Assembly: GCA_032717465.1 (NCBI GenBank) | Contig: CM064655.1 | Span: 17,616,335 to 17,680,334 of the forward strand | Reading direction: 5' to 3' | From: Coenobita brevimanus | Lineage: Eukaryota; Arthropoda; Malacostraca; Decapoda; Coenobitidae | Length of the DNA stretch: 64,000 nucleotides | Shown here: positions 1-11,739 of the stretch, piece by piece | How the letters are laid out: each line of letters opens with the position of its first letter | Position numbering within the stretch: the first letter of the stretch is position 1 | Made by a program: the position numbers and the translations under genes | Notes under the pieces: generated by a model | Databases searched by the model: none | What the model saw: only the letters and a program-made list of their open reading frames with translations | What the model was told of the DNA's origin: nothing

Positions 1-244
1 GATAACAAAACATGACTGACTGGCGTCCTCTGATGACTGTGGTTGAAAGAGCAGACGTTATACGGTGCCAGGTAGCTAGTATTCTATGAGTATATTCACC
101 GCCGCATTATTATTCTGTCTACTGTATCTCACTGATTCCACCACTGCCAGAGTCGGGTGAACTTGTGAATCTTGTTGAGTCTTGGAATCTGACGATTGCT
201 TAAATTGTGGCGCAGCAACAAAGTGGTGGCTTAGGCTTAATCAC

Positions 245-895
245 CAACCAGAACGCAAGGCTGTACCCGTGCTGATGGATAGCTGGCAGGGTAATTGGTT
301 GTGCTGATTGGTGGGCGCTGGTGGTGGTGGGGGAGGGAAGGGGAGGTGGGTTGGTGATGAGGAAATGAGGTAGGTAGCTCTCTAATGAGGGAGGTGGGTT
401 GGTGATGAGGAAGGGAGGTAGGTAGCTCCCTAGTAAGGGAGGTAGGTTGGTGATGAGGAAGTAAGGTAGGTAGCCTGTTAGTGTGGTAGTTAGTTCTCTA
501 GTGAGGGAGGTGGGTTGGTGATGAAGAAGTGAGGTAGGTAGCTCTCTAGTGAGGTAGGTAGCTCTTTAGTGAGGGAGGTGGGTTGGTGATGAGGTAGGTG
601 TGGTGGCAAGCGAGGTGACTTGATGATAGAGGTGCGATGGTGAGGGAAGTGACTTGGTGGTGAGGTATAGTAGGTGTGGTGGCAAGTGAGGTGACGATGA
701 TAGAGATGTGATGGTGAAGGAGGTGGGTTGGTGGTAAGGTAGTTTTGTTGGTGGTAAGGAAGGTAAGGGTGTGAGAGAGGATGCTTGGTGGCAGCAGTAG
801 TGTTGGAGTTCATGATGACTAACCAGAACGCAAAGGTGTGCTGATGGAGAGCTGGCCTGGTAATTAGTTGTGGTGAATGGTGGATGGTGGTGAGG
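245..895. repeat. Tandem segmental duplication (~575 bp apart) around G/T-rich DNA
   Basis: A stretch at about 245-310 containing 'accagaacgcaagg' and 'gtgctgatggatagctgg' recurs at about 820-895 with a few changes ('accagaacgcaaagg', 'gtgctgatggagagctgg'). The two copies flank the 48-bp minisatellite and related G-rich repeats, so the whole ~575-bp block was probably duplicated once in tandem and then diverged. No protein family is recognisable on either strand. Confidence 0.6.
345..600. repeat. 48-bp G-rich minisatellite
   Basis: The anchor GGTGGGTTGGTGATGA begins at 345, 393, 441, 509 and 577. The spacing is 48, 48, 68 and 68 bases, so the last two units carry an extra 20 bases that duplicate the 'gaggtaggtagctctctagt' part of the unit. 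The minus-strand open frames across it, rich in Pro, His, Ser and Thr, are by-products of the stop-poor repeat. Confidence 0.85.
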
Positions 896-1385
896 AAGTG
901 TGGTACGGTAGGTATCTGTGTGGTAGTGAGATGATTGGCTTGGTAGTGGGGAAGGTATGGTGGCATGATGAGGGAAGGGGCTCGGTGGTAGTGAGGGAGA
1001 TAAGGTGGTTTGGTAGTTAGGTATGTGTGGTAATGAAGTTGGTGATGTGGTTGAGAGGAAGGTAAGATGGTTTGGTAGTGAAGTACGGTTGGTGTGGTGT
1101 GGTAATGAAATTGATGTGGTTGTGAGAGTAGTGGTCTGGTTGTGGTAGAAGATGCTGATGAGGGAAGTGGGTTGATAGGAAAGTATAGTGGCGGTGATAA
1201 AGGTGACATTGAATTCAGGAAGTGGGTTAGGCCAGGAGGTTTCTCGGTGTGTTGGTGAGCATCTGGTTGGGAGAATGTGGGTGAGTGGTGGGTGTCTTTG
1301 GCAGATGTAGGGTATGTATTGTAGGGTAGGGTCAGAGGGAGGCGTAGGGTATGTATTGTAGGTTGGGGTCACAGGGAGGCAGGTG
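600..1385. repeat. Degenerate G/T-rich tandem repeats
   Basis: The G/T-rich composition continues past the 48-bp array. A ~75-bp doublet starts with 'tgtggtggcaag' near 600 and again near 673. A ~38-bp doublet with 'tagggtatgtattgtagg' lies at about 1308-1378. The rest is degenerate GGTGRTG-type sequence. No gene is seen. Confidence 0.55.
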
Positions 1386-1511
1386 TGAGTGTGCTGACAA
1401 ACCTTACCACCTGCTGCATCACATCATCTCACATCTGTAGCTACTTTCGTTTTAGGCTAACCCTTGATTGATGTTTTTTTTTTTTAACTTAATATTTACT
1501 GATGTTAGACG

Positions 1512-1515
<4 letters not shown>

Positions 1516-1553
<38 letters not shown>

Positions 1554-1560
1554 TATTTAT
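1516..1560. repeat. (ATT)n microsatellite
   Basis: About 13 ATT/TTA units in a row, ending in ATTT units. Confidence 0.95.
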
Positions 1561-1659
1561 TTAGTCTAGGTCGCTTAAGTCGTTGCCAACTCTTCCTAAC
1601 TACTTGTATCAGGTAGCGTCTTTGTTTTTATTGTTGCTTTTAAACGTTTGAGAGCCCCC

Positions 1660-1805
1660 GTGTACTGAAGGGGTCAGTGAAGGCTATGTACAGTATATAA
1701 CCATGCCAATCCGAAAAGTCTGTCCCAAGGTTAATAAAATGGTATGCAAGTAACAAGAGTAAATCAGCAAACTACGTCCTCTGATTCTGATAGTTAAGGT
1801 AATTT
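1660..1805 (+). repeat. Dispersed repeat family A, copy
   Basis: This is a diverged copy of the commonest dispersed repeat in the window. The recurring parts appear in order: a tail/head 'ctgaaggggtcagtgaaggct', a TCCGAAAAGTCT block, a TTAATAAAATGGT core (consensus AGCTGAATAAAATCG), an AAGAGTAAAT block and 'acgtcctctga'. The strand given is the one on which the core reads AATAAA. No coding potential is seen. Confidence 0.7.
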
Positions 1806-2439
1806 CTCCATATTGATTTTTCTGTACGGAGCCGACCGTAAATTAAGACTTGGACAGCATGTATGTTTATCAATTCATTCGGCTTTTTGTTAACCTACCG
1901 TTGTTTATTTTCATCCCAGTATATTAGGAGCAGCTGATGTTTATGATTTCTCAGAGAAGTGGGTTGACTTGGCAGGAGCACCAAGTTGCGACCTCTGGCA
2001 GCTCTCCACCACAGAACTTCCTCGTGGTGATGGTAGCGAGGGATATACGCCTTTACAGCCCCTTGCGCCAATGTCTTTTGTTCCGTATGTGGGAGGGTCT
2101 TTCTTTTCCCACAACCTCTGCGACTATCTATTCATAAACCCTCCAGCCTATGCTCTGTACAGGAGGGTATGAGATCGTTCATTTTATAGTATACCTTTAG
2201 CCTGTTTTCACCCACGTAGCTGCCAGACCGATCAGCAAAACTGGAGCATATATCAGTGTGACAAGCACGTCAAGCCAAATGGTTCCTGATACCTGTAGTA
2301 TATAACTGCTATGGAGATGTATTTTGGCTATCGTATAACTTTCCGAAAGTCCTTTATGAATACAGTCACATGTGTCCTCTGGGCCAGCTGTATGTGTGTT
2401 TACCTCGGATAGCGACATTATATACCGATACGTGTGTGT

Positions 2440-2912
2440 TTACGTCATGTATATACCGGTACGTGTGTGTCTGTTTACCTTCCTACTTGTCCACGTACAT
2501 ACTTACATGTCATCCTGCCTCTCCGCCTGTATACTTACCGTACCAGTATGTGTCAGCCTACTTAGGCTATCAGTCGTATTTGTCACTCTGCCTCCCTGTC
2601 TGCCTAATTACGCTACATGTCAGCTTACTTCCCTGCCCGTCTACTTACATGTCACCCTGCCTGCCTACCTGTCTATTTACCTGTCATCTTACATTCCTTC
2701 GTGTCAACTTGCATGTCAGCTTACCTCTCTGCCCCTCTACTTACATGCCACCCTACCTCCCTACCTGTCTGTTTACGTGTCAACTTCTCTCCTGTCAACG
2801 TGTATGTCAGCTTACCTCCCTGTCTGTGTACCTGCATGTCCACATTCCTCTTAAGCTGTATACTTACATGTTAGTTTACCTCCCAACCTGTTTACTTACG
2901 TATCAGCCGACT
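2440..2912. repeat. C/T-rich minisatellite, ~97-bp higher-order unit
   Basis: Short units of the type CTTACATGTCA-CCCTGCCT-CCTACCTGTC repeat many times. The phrase CTACTTACATG begins at 2641 and again at 2738, giving a ~97-base compound period. The overlapping Cys/Tyr/Leu/Pro-rich open frames in all three plus frames are a consequence of the repeat. Confidence 0.7.
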
Positions 2913-3104
2913 TCTGCACTTGGGTCAGTCCACAGAAGATTGGGGTGAAACTTTATGTAGGTGTCTGTAAAGTGAATGAAATGATAAAAACTTCGTTATT
3001 GGAAGTGTTAACTTCTAGATTTTTCTCTTAAATTCTTGCTATCTTCAGACTGCTTTATTTTTGGTTACATGAGATTTCTCTGTTTGAAAATGTTACATAC
3101 AGCT

Positions 3105-3300
3105 TTCATTAACTCCTTTACTATTAGAGGTTCCTTCCGAAATGAAGTAAAATAGTTTGTTGGTATTCAGAATGAAATGAATAATACATGGTTGGACTGA
3201 ATGGATTAGCTAGTAGGGATTTATACCGTATCTCACCCATTCATTACGAAAGTCACTTCTTAGCTGAATAAACCTGTCTGGCAGTAGCGACATAGGGTAC
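3105..3300 (+). repeat. Dispersed repeat family A, two degenerate copies
   Basis: The first copy (about 3110-3190) has 'ttccttccgaaatgaagtaaaatag'-like sequence in place of the core. The second (about 3230-3300) reads 'cttcttagctgaataaacctgtctgg', close to the consensus. They lie head to tail about 115 bases apart, as expected for satellite-like monomers. Confidence 0.55.
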
Positions 3301-3424
3301 GGTAAACTCATCATTAAGAAATTGTGTGACCTATTTCACTAGGCATGTTTATGATAGTTCACCCAGTGCTGTAGCTACCTGTACCCCCTTTCTTTGTTTT
3401 TGAATCCTAAAAAAAATCGATGAT

Positions 3425-3515
3425 TGTGATTGGTGATGATAATGATGGGATGATGATGATGGTAATGGGATGATGATTATGGTAATGGTGGTGGTGATGA
3501 TGATGATGATAAATA
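3425..3515. repeat. (GAT/GRT)n-rich microsatellite
   Basis: Imperfect GATGAT, GGTAATGG and GGTGGTGATGATGATGAT runs. Confidence 0.8.
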
Positions 3516-4628
3516 TTGTAAGAGTAAAGTTTAGGTAGTGGTGAGGCTGGAGTAATTGGTTGTGTCAGTAAGGTATAGGCTATACCGGTACGGTACAGTT
3601 GAATCTGCGATACAGTGGGTGGTTCATGGTGTAGGATACATATGACAGCAGTAATGAATGGAGGTCATAGTACAGTACATCCAGCTAAACGGCGTGAATC
3701 TCATAATTTTGATGACAGTACAGTGTTTGTGGAAGATTCTTTCTTGATTTACAAAGGCTGATAGTTATAGCCTCTGAAGACTAGCAACCATTAACTTCAG
3801 CGGTGAATAGTGCAGTAGCGGTTGCAGTGGTGTGTTCTGTGTAATGTATAAATTTGCTGTGTTGTGGGTATGGAGGACGGGGACACCAGTATGGTACCGT
3901 AGCATAGTCTGTTGCTCTTGTTCGGTTTCGTCGCTTGCAGTGTGTGTTGGTTAATTACACTGATGTAGTTTAAGATGAGTTTTTTTTTGTGTGGATAGGA
4001 ATGTTGATTATGGTAAACATAGTAGTTGAAAAATACATTGGTGTACATAGCACAGTATAGCCTATACTCGTATGTTGATGAGCCTTCTTGTGGATGGAAT
4101 ACTGGTAGGGATGACAACTTTGAAAGTCAGAGTCATTTTCTTATAACTTGTGTACTAGGGGGCAAGGCAAACCTCAGATTTTGAACGGACATTTATGGAA
4201 CGCCTTTGACTGTTCAGTTTGATTCCCGTATATCTGTGGCACATCTCAGACATAGATGCATCTCAGAGTGCAGTCAGCATTGATAAAGAGGCGACGCGTT
4301 CTGTTTTCCTTCGTGCTTTATAACTGATCTTCAGACATTGGAGTCCTGCCTTCTCCTACACGATTTCGGTTTTACTTACAGACTGCGGCCCATAGATGCG
4401 AAATACGAGTATGTTACCGGTATGTGTGAGAATATGAGAATAATATTGTTTTTTGTCACTGCGTTTCTAAATGTAGCTACGCTTGTATTCGGACGTCAGT
4501 ACTGGGTTAGTGTGGCGCTGTCAGTAGGGCTTCCGTTAATATTTCATGATCCGATAGCTCCAGACGAGAGAAGGTCGCCCATTACGTGAGGCTGCGGCAG
4601 GTGTGTTGCGGTGGTGGGGAGAGGGCCG

Positions 4629-4629
<1 letters not shown>

Positions 4630-4692
<63 letters not shown>
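4630..4692. repeat. (TG)n microsatellite
   Basis: Uninterrupted TG dinucleotide tract of about 31 units. Confidence 0.98.
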
Positions 4693-4694
<2 letters not shown>

Positions 4695-4810
4695 ATAGTG
4701 ATGGTGGGGATCGCGAGCAAGGTGATAAATGCAGCGAATGTGTGTTGCTGAAGCTGTAATAATTTATGATCTTTGTGCTGTAGTGGTGTGTTTCTGGTGT
4801 GGTGTTATGG

Positions 4811-4954
4811 AGTGCTGCAGGTGTTGTGGTGGTGGCGGCGGGACTGCAGGGTGATGGGAGTGCTGCAGGTGTTGTGGTGGTGGCGGCGGGACTGCAGGGT
4901 GATGGGAGTGCTGCAGGTGTTGTGGTGGTGGCGGCGGGACTGCAGGGTGATGGT
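4811..4954. repeat. 48-bp minisatellite, three near-identical units
   Basis: AGTGCTGCAG begins at 4811, 4859 and 4907, a period of exactly 48, and the units are essentially identical. This implies recent or gene-conversion-maintained expansion. Because 48 is a multiple of three, the plus-strand frame repeats a 16-residue Trp/Arg/Val-rich block. I regard that as fortuitous. Confidence 0.93.
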
Positions 4955-5083
4955 TGTGGCAGTGTGTTGCTGGGCTAGGGTTCTGATCTGATCGTGGTCC
5001 TAGCGGTGTGTGTGTGTTGGTGTGGTGTTACTTGAAAGGAGAGAGGGTCGAGCATCACGTGGAGCTCTGGCAGATGTTGTAGT

Positions 5084-5086
<3 letters not shown>

Positions 5087-5126
<40 letters not shown>

Positions 5127-5127
5127 A
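5087..5127. repeat. (GA)n microsatellite
   Basis: GA tract with one AAAG interruption. Confidence 0.95.
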
Positions 5128-5424
5128 TGTTAATGCCATCGTGGTATGCGTTGGTGCGACGTTACTTGAATGGAGGGAAGGTCGCGGTTTACGTTATATT
5201 GAGACAGGTGTTGTTGTTGTGCTGGTAGTGGTAGTGGTGGGGGTCGTGGGCAAGGGGACAAATGTGATAGCGTGTTTGTGGGTCGGAACTGTGATCTGAT
5301 CGTTGTCTTGAAGTTGTGATGTTCGTCGTGGTGTGTTGCTGTGGAGGGGATCGTGTGGAAGGTGATAGATAGCCTAATGTGGTGTGTTAACTGGGCGAGA
5401 GATATAATCATTGTGTTGGAATGG

Positions 5425-6005
5425 TGGAGTGCGTTGGTGTGGTGTTTTGGTGTGGTGGTGGTGTACGCTAGTGTGGTGTTTTGGTGTGGTGGTGGTGTAC
5501 GCTGGTGTGGTGTTTCGTTGTGGTGGTGGTGTGCGCTGGTGTGGTATTTTGGTGTGGTGGTGGTGTGCGCTGGTGTAGTGTTTTACTGTGGTGGTGGTGT
5601 GGTGTTTTGGTGTGGTGGTGGTGGTGTGCTCTGGTGTGGTGGTGATGTGCGGTGGTGTGGTGTTTTGGTGTGGTGGTGGTGTACGCTAGTGTGGTGTTTT
5701 GGTGTGGTGGTGGTGTGCGCTGTTGTGGTGGTGGTGTACCTGGTGTGGTGTTTCGTTGTGGTGGTGGTGTGCGCTGGTGTGGTGTTTTGGTGTTGTGGTG
5801 GTGTGCGCTGGTGTGGTGTTTTATTGTGGTGGTGGTGTGCGCTGGTGTGGTGTTTTTGTGTGGTGGTTGTGTGCTCGGGTGTGGTGTTTTGGTGTGGTGG
5901 TGGTGTGCTCTGGTGTGGTGTTTTGGTGTGGTGGTGATGTGCGGTGGTGTGGTGTTTTGGTGTGGTGGTGGTGTGCGCTGGTGTGGTGTTGTGGTGTGGT
6001 CTTGG
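5425..6005. repeat. 34-bp G/T-rich minisatellite (~17 units)
   Basis: The unit has the form GCTGGTGTGGTG-TTTTGGTGTGG-TGGTGGTGTGC. Unit starts at 5467 and 5501 give a 34-base period. Units vary by TTTT/TTTC and GGTG/GATG changes and a few are truncated. The Val/Cys/Trp-rich open frames in all plus frames are repeat artefacts. Confidence 0.88.
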
Positions 6006-6469
6006 TGTTGGTTGTGGTGGTGGTCGTCATGGTCGTGAGCAAGGTGATAAATGCGGTGATATGTTAGTGGGCGAGAGTTATGATCGTTGGTTGCGTTGGT
6101 GTTGGTGGTACTTTGATCGCATGACAGTGAAAAGAAGGTTGTTTTAGTCGTGATTTGCGTGGCAGCTATACTTAGCCTATGCTTGGCAGTCTGTGGGGGA
6201 GATACCGGGTAGAGGGGTTTGGCTTAGGCTGAATGATTTTGTTATGGTGGTGTTGTTATGAAAACTGTTGTTGTAGCTGTCAGGTGCGGTAGTTAATTTT
6301 ATACATAGCTATTTGAAGTATTAGTAGTGCACTGGTGATTAATGTTAGTACATGATCGTCTGGTAACGTTGCAGGGTCGGCAGTTGATAACTGTATTGTA
6401 GTATGACCGTGGTGGACATTGGTAGAATAGAAGTGTCACTTAATATTGCCTAAAGGAAATGGTTGTATT

Positions 6470-7470
6470 GTTTTGCGGAGCGCTGGTGAAGAGAGTGTGT
6501 GTAGTTGTAGAGAAATGGAGAAAGGCAGTGAAGGTATTGTGATGGAGGCAGAGTAGCAGGATATAGTAATGGTGAGTCGGAATGTTGACCTAAATGTAAA
6601 TAGCCTGCAGTGAACGGTTACACCGCTCGAGGATGGTAGCTAGTGTTCAGTGGCATAGTATAGTAGGCTACTGTAGTGAACGAAGAACGATGAGTTACTA
6701 CGGAAGCTGACTATAGACAGTGAAGAGAAATAATACCGGTAAGTCGAAATGTAAATATAAACTCAGTGATGTAGGTACACAGCTTCAAAATTGGCACAAC
6801 ACAGAAGTTAAAGATGATAGCCTACTGTAGTGAATGACAATACCCTTGCTGCGGAGGCTATAGAAAGTGGTAGGAGATTATAAATAAATCAAGAGGAATA
6901 ACATTCACTGGTCTACAGTAATACAAAGGCAGTTCCAATGCAGTAATGAATGACGATAGTGTACAAAATGAAGATACTGTACAGGTAAATTGGAATGTAA
7001 ATGTAAATACAGTGAGCTGAGTGGCCCGACACTGCTCTAGAATGGGGCAGTACACAAGTTTGGAATGGTTGACTGCTGAAGTGATGGACAATGTTGTTGA
7101 GGTTATGGAAACTGAAGCTAAATTGTAATGGTGAATTGTAATGTAAATGCAATGAAAATACTAGTGTAAACTGGTCTAAAACGGCAGAATTCAAACGTTT
7201 AGGATGTTAGGAGCGGTACTGTAGTGAAGGACGGCACTTGTTCAGCGGAGGCTATGGAAAGTGAAAACAGATTGTAGTGGTGAGTTGAAATGTACAATAA
7301 ATGCAAATAGGAATATACGGTACATTAAATGCAAATAGGCTGCAGCGAGATGAAAATCGTACACCGGTCTACATCGGCATAGTGCTAAAATTCATGATGT
7401 TAGGTAGGCTACTATAGGGAAGGGCGATACCAATACTGCGGAGGTTGTAGAAAGCGTTGGGTACAGACAG
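6470..7470. repeat. Degenerate tandem satellite, ~120-190-bp monomers
   Basis: An anchor like 'taggctactgtagtgaaygac' recurs near 6660, 6818, 6938, 7076, 7210 and 7403. Each is followed by 'gctgcggaggctatggaaagtg'-like sequence and then by 'gagttgaaatgtaaatgtaaatag'. The monomers are strongly diverged and vary in length, which suggests an old satellite. No conserved open frame runs through them. Confidence 0.65.
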
Positions 7471-7604
7471 TGTGAGGGAGCTCTGGGTGTATTCTGTTAA
7501 CAAACCTTGAGTTGTGTATACTATATATTTACCGTACGTCATTACATTTACGGCTGTTGGCACTGACGTCAGAAGCTGGCAATGTGTTGCGTCACTACCG
7601 TTTA

Positions 7605-7728
7605 CTGTGTCTGCATTAACTTGACATACAATAGCCGTCTCCATCTTGAATGCCAAGCTATACTAAGAGAGTACCGGTAACACTAGAATATGATGGATTG
7701 CTGTGTACAGGATGTAGACCCGCAGTGC
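7605..7728 (+). repeat. Dispersed repeat family B, copy 1
   Basis: 'CATCTTGAATGCCAAG', 'ACACTAGAATATGATG' and 'GGATGTAGACCCGCAGTG' occur in the same order and spacing as related blocks near 38165-38290 and 39085-39190. It is a short interspersed repeat with no visible protein or RNA polymerase III promoter. Confidence 0.65.
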
Positions 7729-7729
7729 T

Positions 7730-8690
7730 CTCTTACGATGTCACAGAGCCATAGGATATAGGCAACAAAAAGACGAAAATCTCCGCCAAGCCAGAGTGAA
7801 CAAACTATAGCCCTTCATAGTTTATCACCGCCATCTTGGCAGGTGGGACGTGTGAGGAAATTGACGCTTGACACTTCCGTAATTAGCCTTTTGAGGAATT
7901 TTCTCACTTCTTCTTTAGCGATATATTTTCCATCATAAGCCACATCTCAGCATTCTCATGTATATTAAATTTTTATGTCCATGATACAGTCTGTATCATA
8001 TAAGAGAATATTAATGTTCCACATGCAGAAATAAACAAGTAAGGGACAGGTGCCAGGGAGCCCTGTAAGCTGACGATAGTGCAGACCTCTTGTGTTTGGT
8101 AGTATTGTAAACATCCACCAGAATGCACCACAGTTTTGAAGAATGAGACATTGAACTCGAACTCTTCTTATGTTGGGAAAGGACGTCAGATTTGTAGACT
8201 AATGTTACGTTACATAGACTGGCGGTTCTCTAAACTGTCGACTTCTTGCTTGACAGCACAAGTGGGCCTATTTGTGTTCTTGATTTCTGTTTCGACTGCC
8301 ATGTTCTTTCGTTGTCGAGTTTCCCTGTTTATTTGTAGCCCGTTATTTGCACTGTCTGCGTTCTCTTAAAGCTGTCCTATCCGTAGGTCTCACTTATAAT
8401 TGCAATTCCATACCTTCAGCCGTAATTGCTGCTGAACTCAGAGCTCATTCCGCTGATTGACGGGGCAGGCAGGCGGGCCACTGAACTCCTAACTTTTATC
8501 CTTGTTGTAATTGTGGAGGCAGACCGTTCCCTCTTGTTTATGGAGCAATGGATGCAGAGACGAGGCACGAGGCAGGCAGGCTGGCTGGCTGGCTTGCTGG
8601 CTGACGGTGCATTATTTGCTCAATTTGCTCCGGTAATCATCATTATGGCCGGCGGGAGGGTTCACTATGGGAGTCGGCACAGATGAGGTG
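7730..8690. other. No feature recognised
   Basis: Mixed-composition sequence without long open frames that resemble known proteins. A 77-codon (8136-8369) and an 86-codon (8426-8686) open frame exist on the plus strand. They lack recognisable domains, and I saw no convincing splice context. Confidence 0.5.
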
Positions 8691-10670
8691 GCCTAGCTGG
8701 GATGGACAGCAGGGAGGGGGATTGGAGTACACATTTGGAGGTGAGGGTGATAGAGGAATGGAACAGGCTATACATCAGTGGATTAAAGGGTAGGGAATGG
8801 TTTAAAAATATGATAGAAAAGATAGAAGGTACTGGCTACACTCAGGTGGATAGGAGGAAGGGGGACAGTAGCAGACATTTGAAGATGATGGAGTCGGGGT
8901 AGTCGGAGAATGAAGTAGGCAGTAGGCTACATGAATGGATTGGAGGTGAGGGAGTGGGGATGAAATGTCATGGAATATACATAAATGGATTGTAGGTGTT
9001 GGAATGAGGGTGAAAAGGAATTGGGCAGTTATGAGAGTATCAGAGGTGAGAGAGTCAAGATTAACCTGTTCAGTCCGACGGCATACGGTACGTATTTTAT
9101 TCTTGCTATATGCAGGCTGTTTTATTCAGCTAAAGGGAGACGTTTCGAACAATATAAGTGTCACACAGCCTTACTTAACCTTCACAACTAGAACTGAATA
9201 ATATCACTGAACAGTATCGCCTGGTGGTAACTAGAAGAATTAGAAAATGCGTCCTCGGACCGAAGGATTATTTGGGAAGAGAGGGGGTGAGTGAAGGGAA
9301 ATGGAGTTGGGAGGAGAGGATTGCTGGCGAGGGGATGTAGGAGAAGGGGAGTAGATACGGGAGGATTAGGAGCGATGGAGTTGGGATGAAATTGTGATGC
9401 AGATGTGAGTGATCAGGAGGTGAGGGAGTGGGGGTAGATATGGTTGGATTGGAAATGAGGGAGTCTGGGCTAAATGGTGATGGAGTAAACGAGAGAAGAT
9501 TGGATGTGAAGTAGTTGGATAAGCAGTGCGTGAAAGAATTGCAGGTGAAGAGAGGCAGAGGAAAGAGGTGGGTGGAGGGACTTGAGGGACGGAAGTAAAG
9601 TGGGACTGAAGTGAGGGACGGGAAAGGAGAATGTGTGGAGCTCAGGAAGTAAAGATGAAAATGATAAGGGCAGTGTTGGAGTGAGATGAAAGTGGCAGAA
9701 AGAGGAGCAAGATGATCATTGGAGAGAGAGAGAGAGAGAGAGGGGCAGGTGAAGACGAGATTGCTATTTATTGGAATGTTCCAGAATGGCTTTAGACGAT
9801 GAATGGGAAGTGGTCGGGTAGGGGATAAGCATAAGTGATTGAAAGTGGAGAGGACGGGACATTGGTGGCTTTGAGGACAATTGGGGTAAGTTCCAGTTGC
9901 CTTGGTGAATGGGTGTGTGTTTATGGGGTGGAAGAGTAGTGAGAGAGAGGAGGGGGGGGGGGACAAGAGAGATGGGGATATGTGGCTGGTGTGAGAGTAG
10001 GAAGGGGTTGTGTGAGTGGTGTGTGGTTGATGTGAAGAAGAGAGGGATGGGTGTGTGGTTGATGTGAAGAGGAGAGGATGCATCGTTGTTGTGAGAGGGA
10101 GGAGAGCGGTGTGGCTGGTTTGAGAGGAAGGGATGTGTGGCTGGTGTGAGAGGGAGGAGGGGATATGTGACTGGTGTGAGAAAGAAAATGGGTGTGTGGT
10201 TGATGTGAGAGGGAGGAGGAGGAGGGAGACGTGAGACTTGTGTGAGAGGGAGGAAAGGGATGTGTGACTGGTGTGAGAGGGAGGAGAGGATATGTGGCTG
10301 GTGTGAAAGGATGGGTGTGAGAGAGAGGAGGGGATGTGTGGCTGGTGTGAAAGGAAGGAGGGGTTGTGTGGTTGGTGTGAGAGAGGTAATGGGAGGTGTG
10401 GATGGTGTGAGATGATATGTTAGTGGAAAGAGGAGTGTTTGATGTGGGAGGGAAGAAGAGGGCTTATGAGAGTGAAAAAAAAAATGTGTGGTTGGAGTGA
10501 GACGAGAGAAGTGTGAACACGATGAAAAGTGTGTGTTACTGAAGTGAGAGGGACGATTGGTAGTGTTTGGTGGCCATGAGAGGGACGAAGAAAGGAAGTG
10601 CAGCGACCGTGAAAGGGACGGACATGTGGGATTTGCGTGAGTGCAGGTGGGGGAAGGTGATTGTGGCCAG
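8690..10670. repeat. Purine-rich degenerate minisatellite block
   Basis: The block is strongly G/A-biased on the plus strand. From about 10000 to 10460 it resolves into ~30-40-base units of the type 'gtgtgagagggaggaggggatgtgtggctg'. Upstream the same flavour is more degenerate (GGTGAGGGAGTGGGG). The ~300-residue Ser/Pro/His/Thr minus-strand frames are artefacts of this composition. A family-A repeat (minus) is embedded at about 9065-9150. Confidence 0.7.
9062..9152 (-). repeat. Dispersed repeat family A, copy
   Basis: On the minus strand this reads 'tttagctgaataaaac', then 'gcaagaataaaatacg', then 'tcggactgaacaggttaa'. That is one of the closer matches to the family consensus. Confidence 0.75.
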
Positions 10671-10689
10671 TAAGTACACATTCTCCTGT

Positions 10690-11340
10690 TCTTACCCTCA
10701 TCACACCGACCGCAAGGACAACGCTCTTTTTCTTTCCTTCCTGTGAGCCGGTATGAGACAAGTTAGAGGATAATAGTAAAGATTAGTGAATAGATTATGT
10801 CGAAGTCGTGAGTGGCCCGATGAGAAAGATTGCTTTACTACACAATTTTCTGTCCACTGTTTTTCCTTCCTGATAGCCAATAATATACATATTTGAGGTA
10901 AAATAGCCTAAAACAGGAGGATAAAGGGACAGTATAGCAACGTACTGTACCCATGTAATGGATGGCGTAATTGTGGGGACCACTGACAGCACTTTTTTTC
11001 CCTTCCTGTAAGTCAGTGCGACACGGGTATTTTAGAAATAACAGGGGAAAAAATGATACAAAAGGATGGTAGGCTATTCCGAAATTGTCAGTAGCTACTA
11101 GGAAGAAGGGAGAACGATCGACATATTTTTCCTTCCTGTAAGCCGTTAAGACAACGGTTGAGGTTCTGTACAGTACCTTACCTGTATGAGAACATACTTA
11201 TTATTCAATTCCCATGTGTGTTCCGAAGCCATGACTACCAAGATAAAAGCGAACGATTGACAGTCTTATTTTTATCTCCTGTTAACTAGTCAGACTCTTT
11301 TTAGGTGTAGTTACAACACAGGATGATAAAATGATGATAA
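10690..11340. repeat. ~133-bp tandem satellite, about five monomers
   Basis: The anchor TTTTTCCTTCCTGTAAGCC (with variants) occurs near 10728, 10860, 10993, 11127 and 11268. The spacing is about 132, 133, 134 and 141 bases. Between anchors the monomers share blocks such as 'gacaacg', 'ataataggata'-like AT stretches and 'cgaacgattgacag'. Monomers are diverged but length-conserved, as in a true satellite array. No similarity to a gene was seen. Confidence 0.8.
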
Positions 11341-11435
11341 ATTCGTCTTATATAGATAGGTAAGGGGTAGTAAAAAAGTGTGTCTTAATGTAGTCATTAG
11401 GGTTATATTTAGTGTTACCAGTAATGGAAACCTTC

Positions 11436-11436
<1 letters not shown>

Positions 11437-11476
<40 letters not shown>
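11437..11476. repeat. (AT)n microsatellite
   Basis: About 19 AT units. Confidence 0.95.
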
Positions 11477-11478
<2 letters not shown>

Positions 11479-11739
11479 CATATGTTGGAATTTTGATTAC
11501 TGTTTTATATTTACCGGTATATAATTCGCCAACCGTTACATTTTCCTCACACGTCCATCGGTAGCCTCAGCACCAGCTAATGTAACCAGCTTAGGAGTAG
11601 GTGTTCTCCCGCACTAACTTGAAAACTCATTGAGAACTTGAGAAATCTGAACCTTTTTGTCTGTGTCACAAGATAAATGAGAGCAACGTGAACTTAACAT
11701 GTTCTCGGAGAAAAGGGAAATAAACTTTCACTGTACTCC

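Noticed and set aside
5425..6005. CRISPR-like array because of regularly spaced repeats
   Set aside because: Units are contiguous 34-bp tandem copies without unique spacers, and the DNA is clearly eukaryotic.
8426..8686. 86-codon plus frame as a small gene
   Set aside because: No recognised domain, no splice or promoter context, and a lineage-specific repeat flavour (ggcaggcaggctggctggct) in the middle.
9268..10681. 271- and 305-codon minus frames resembling Ser/Pro/His/Thr-rich proteins
   Set aside because: Purine-rich degenerate repeat on the plus strand gives stop-poor pyrimidine codons. No recognisable domain.
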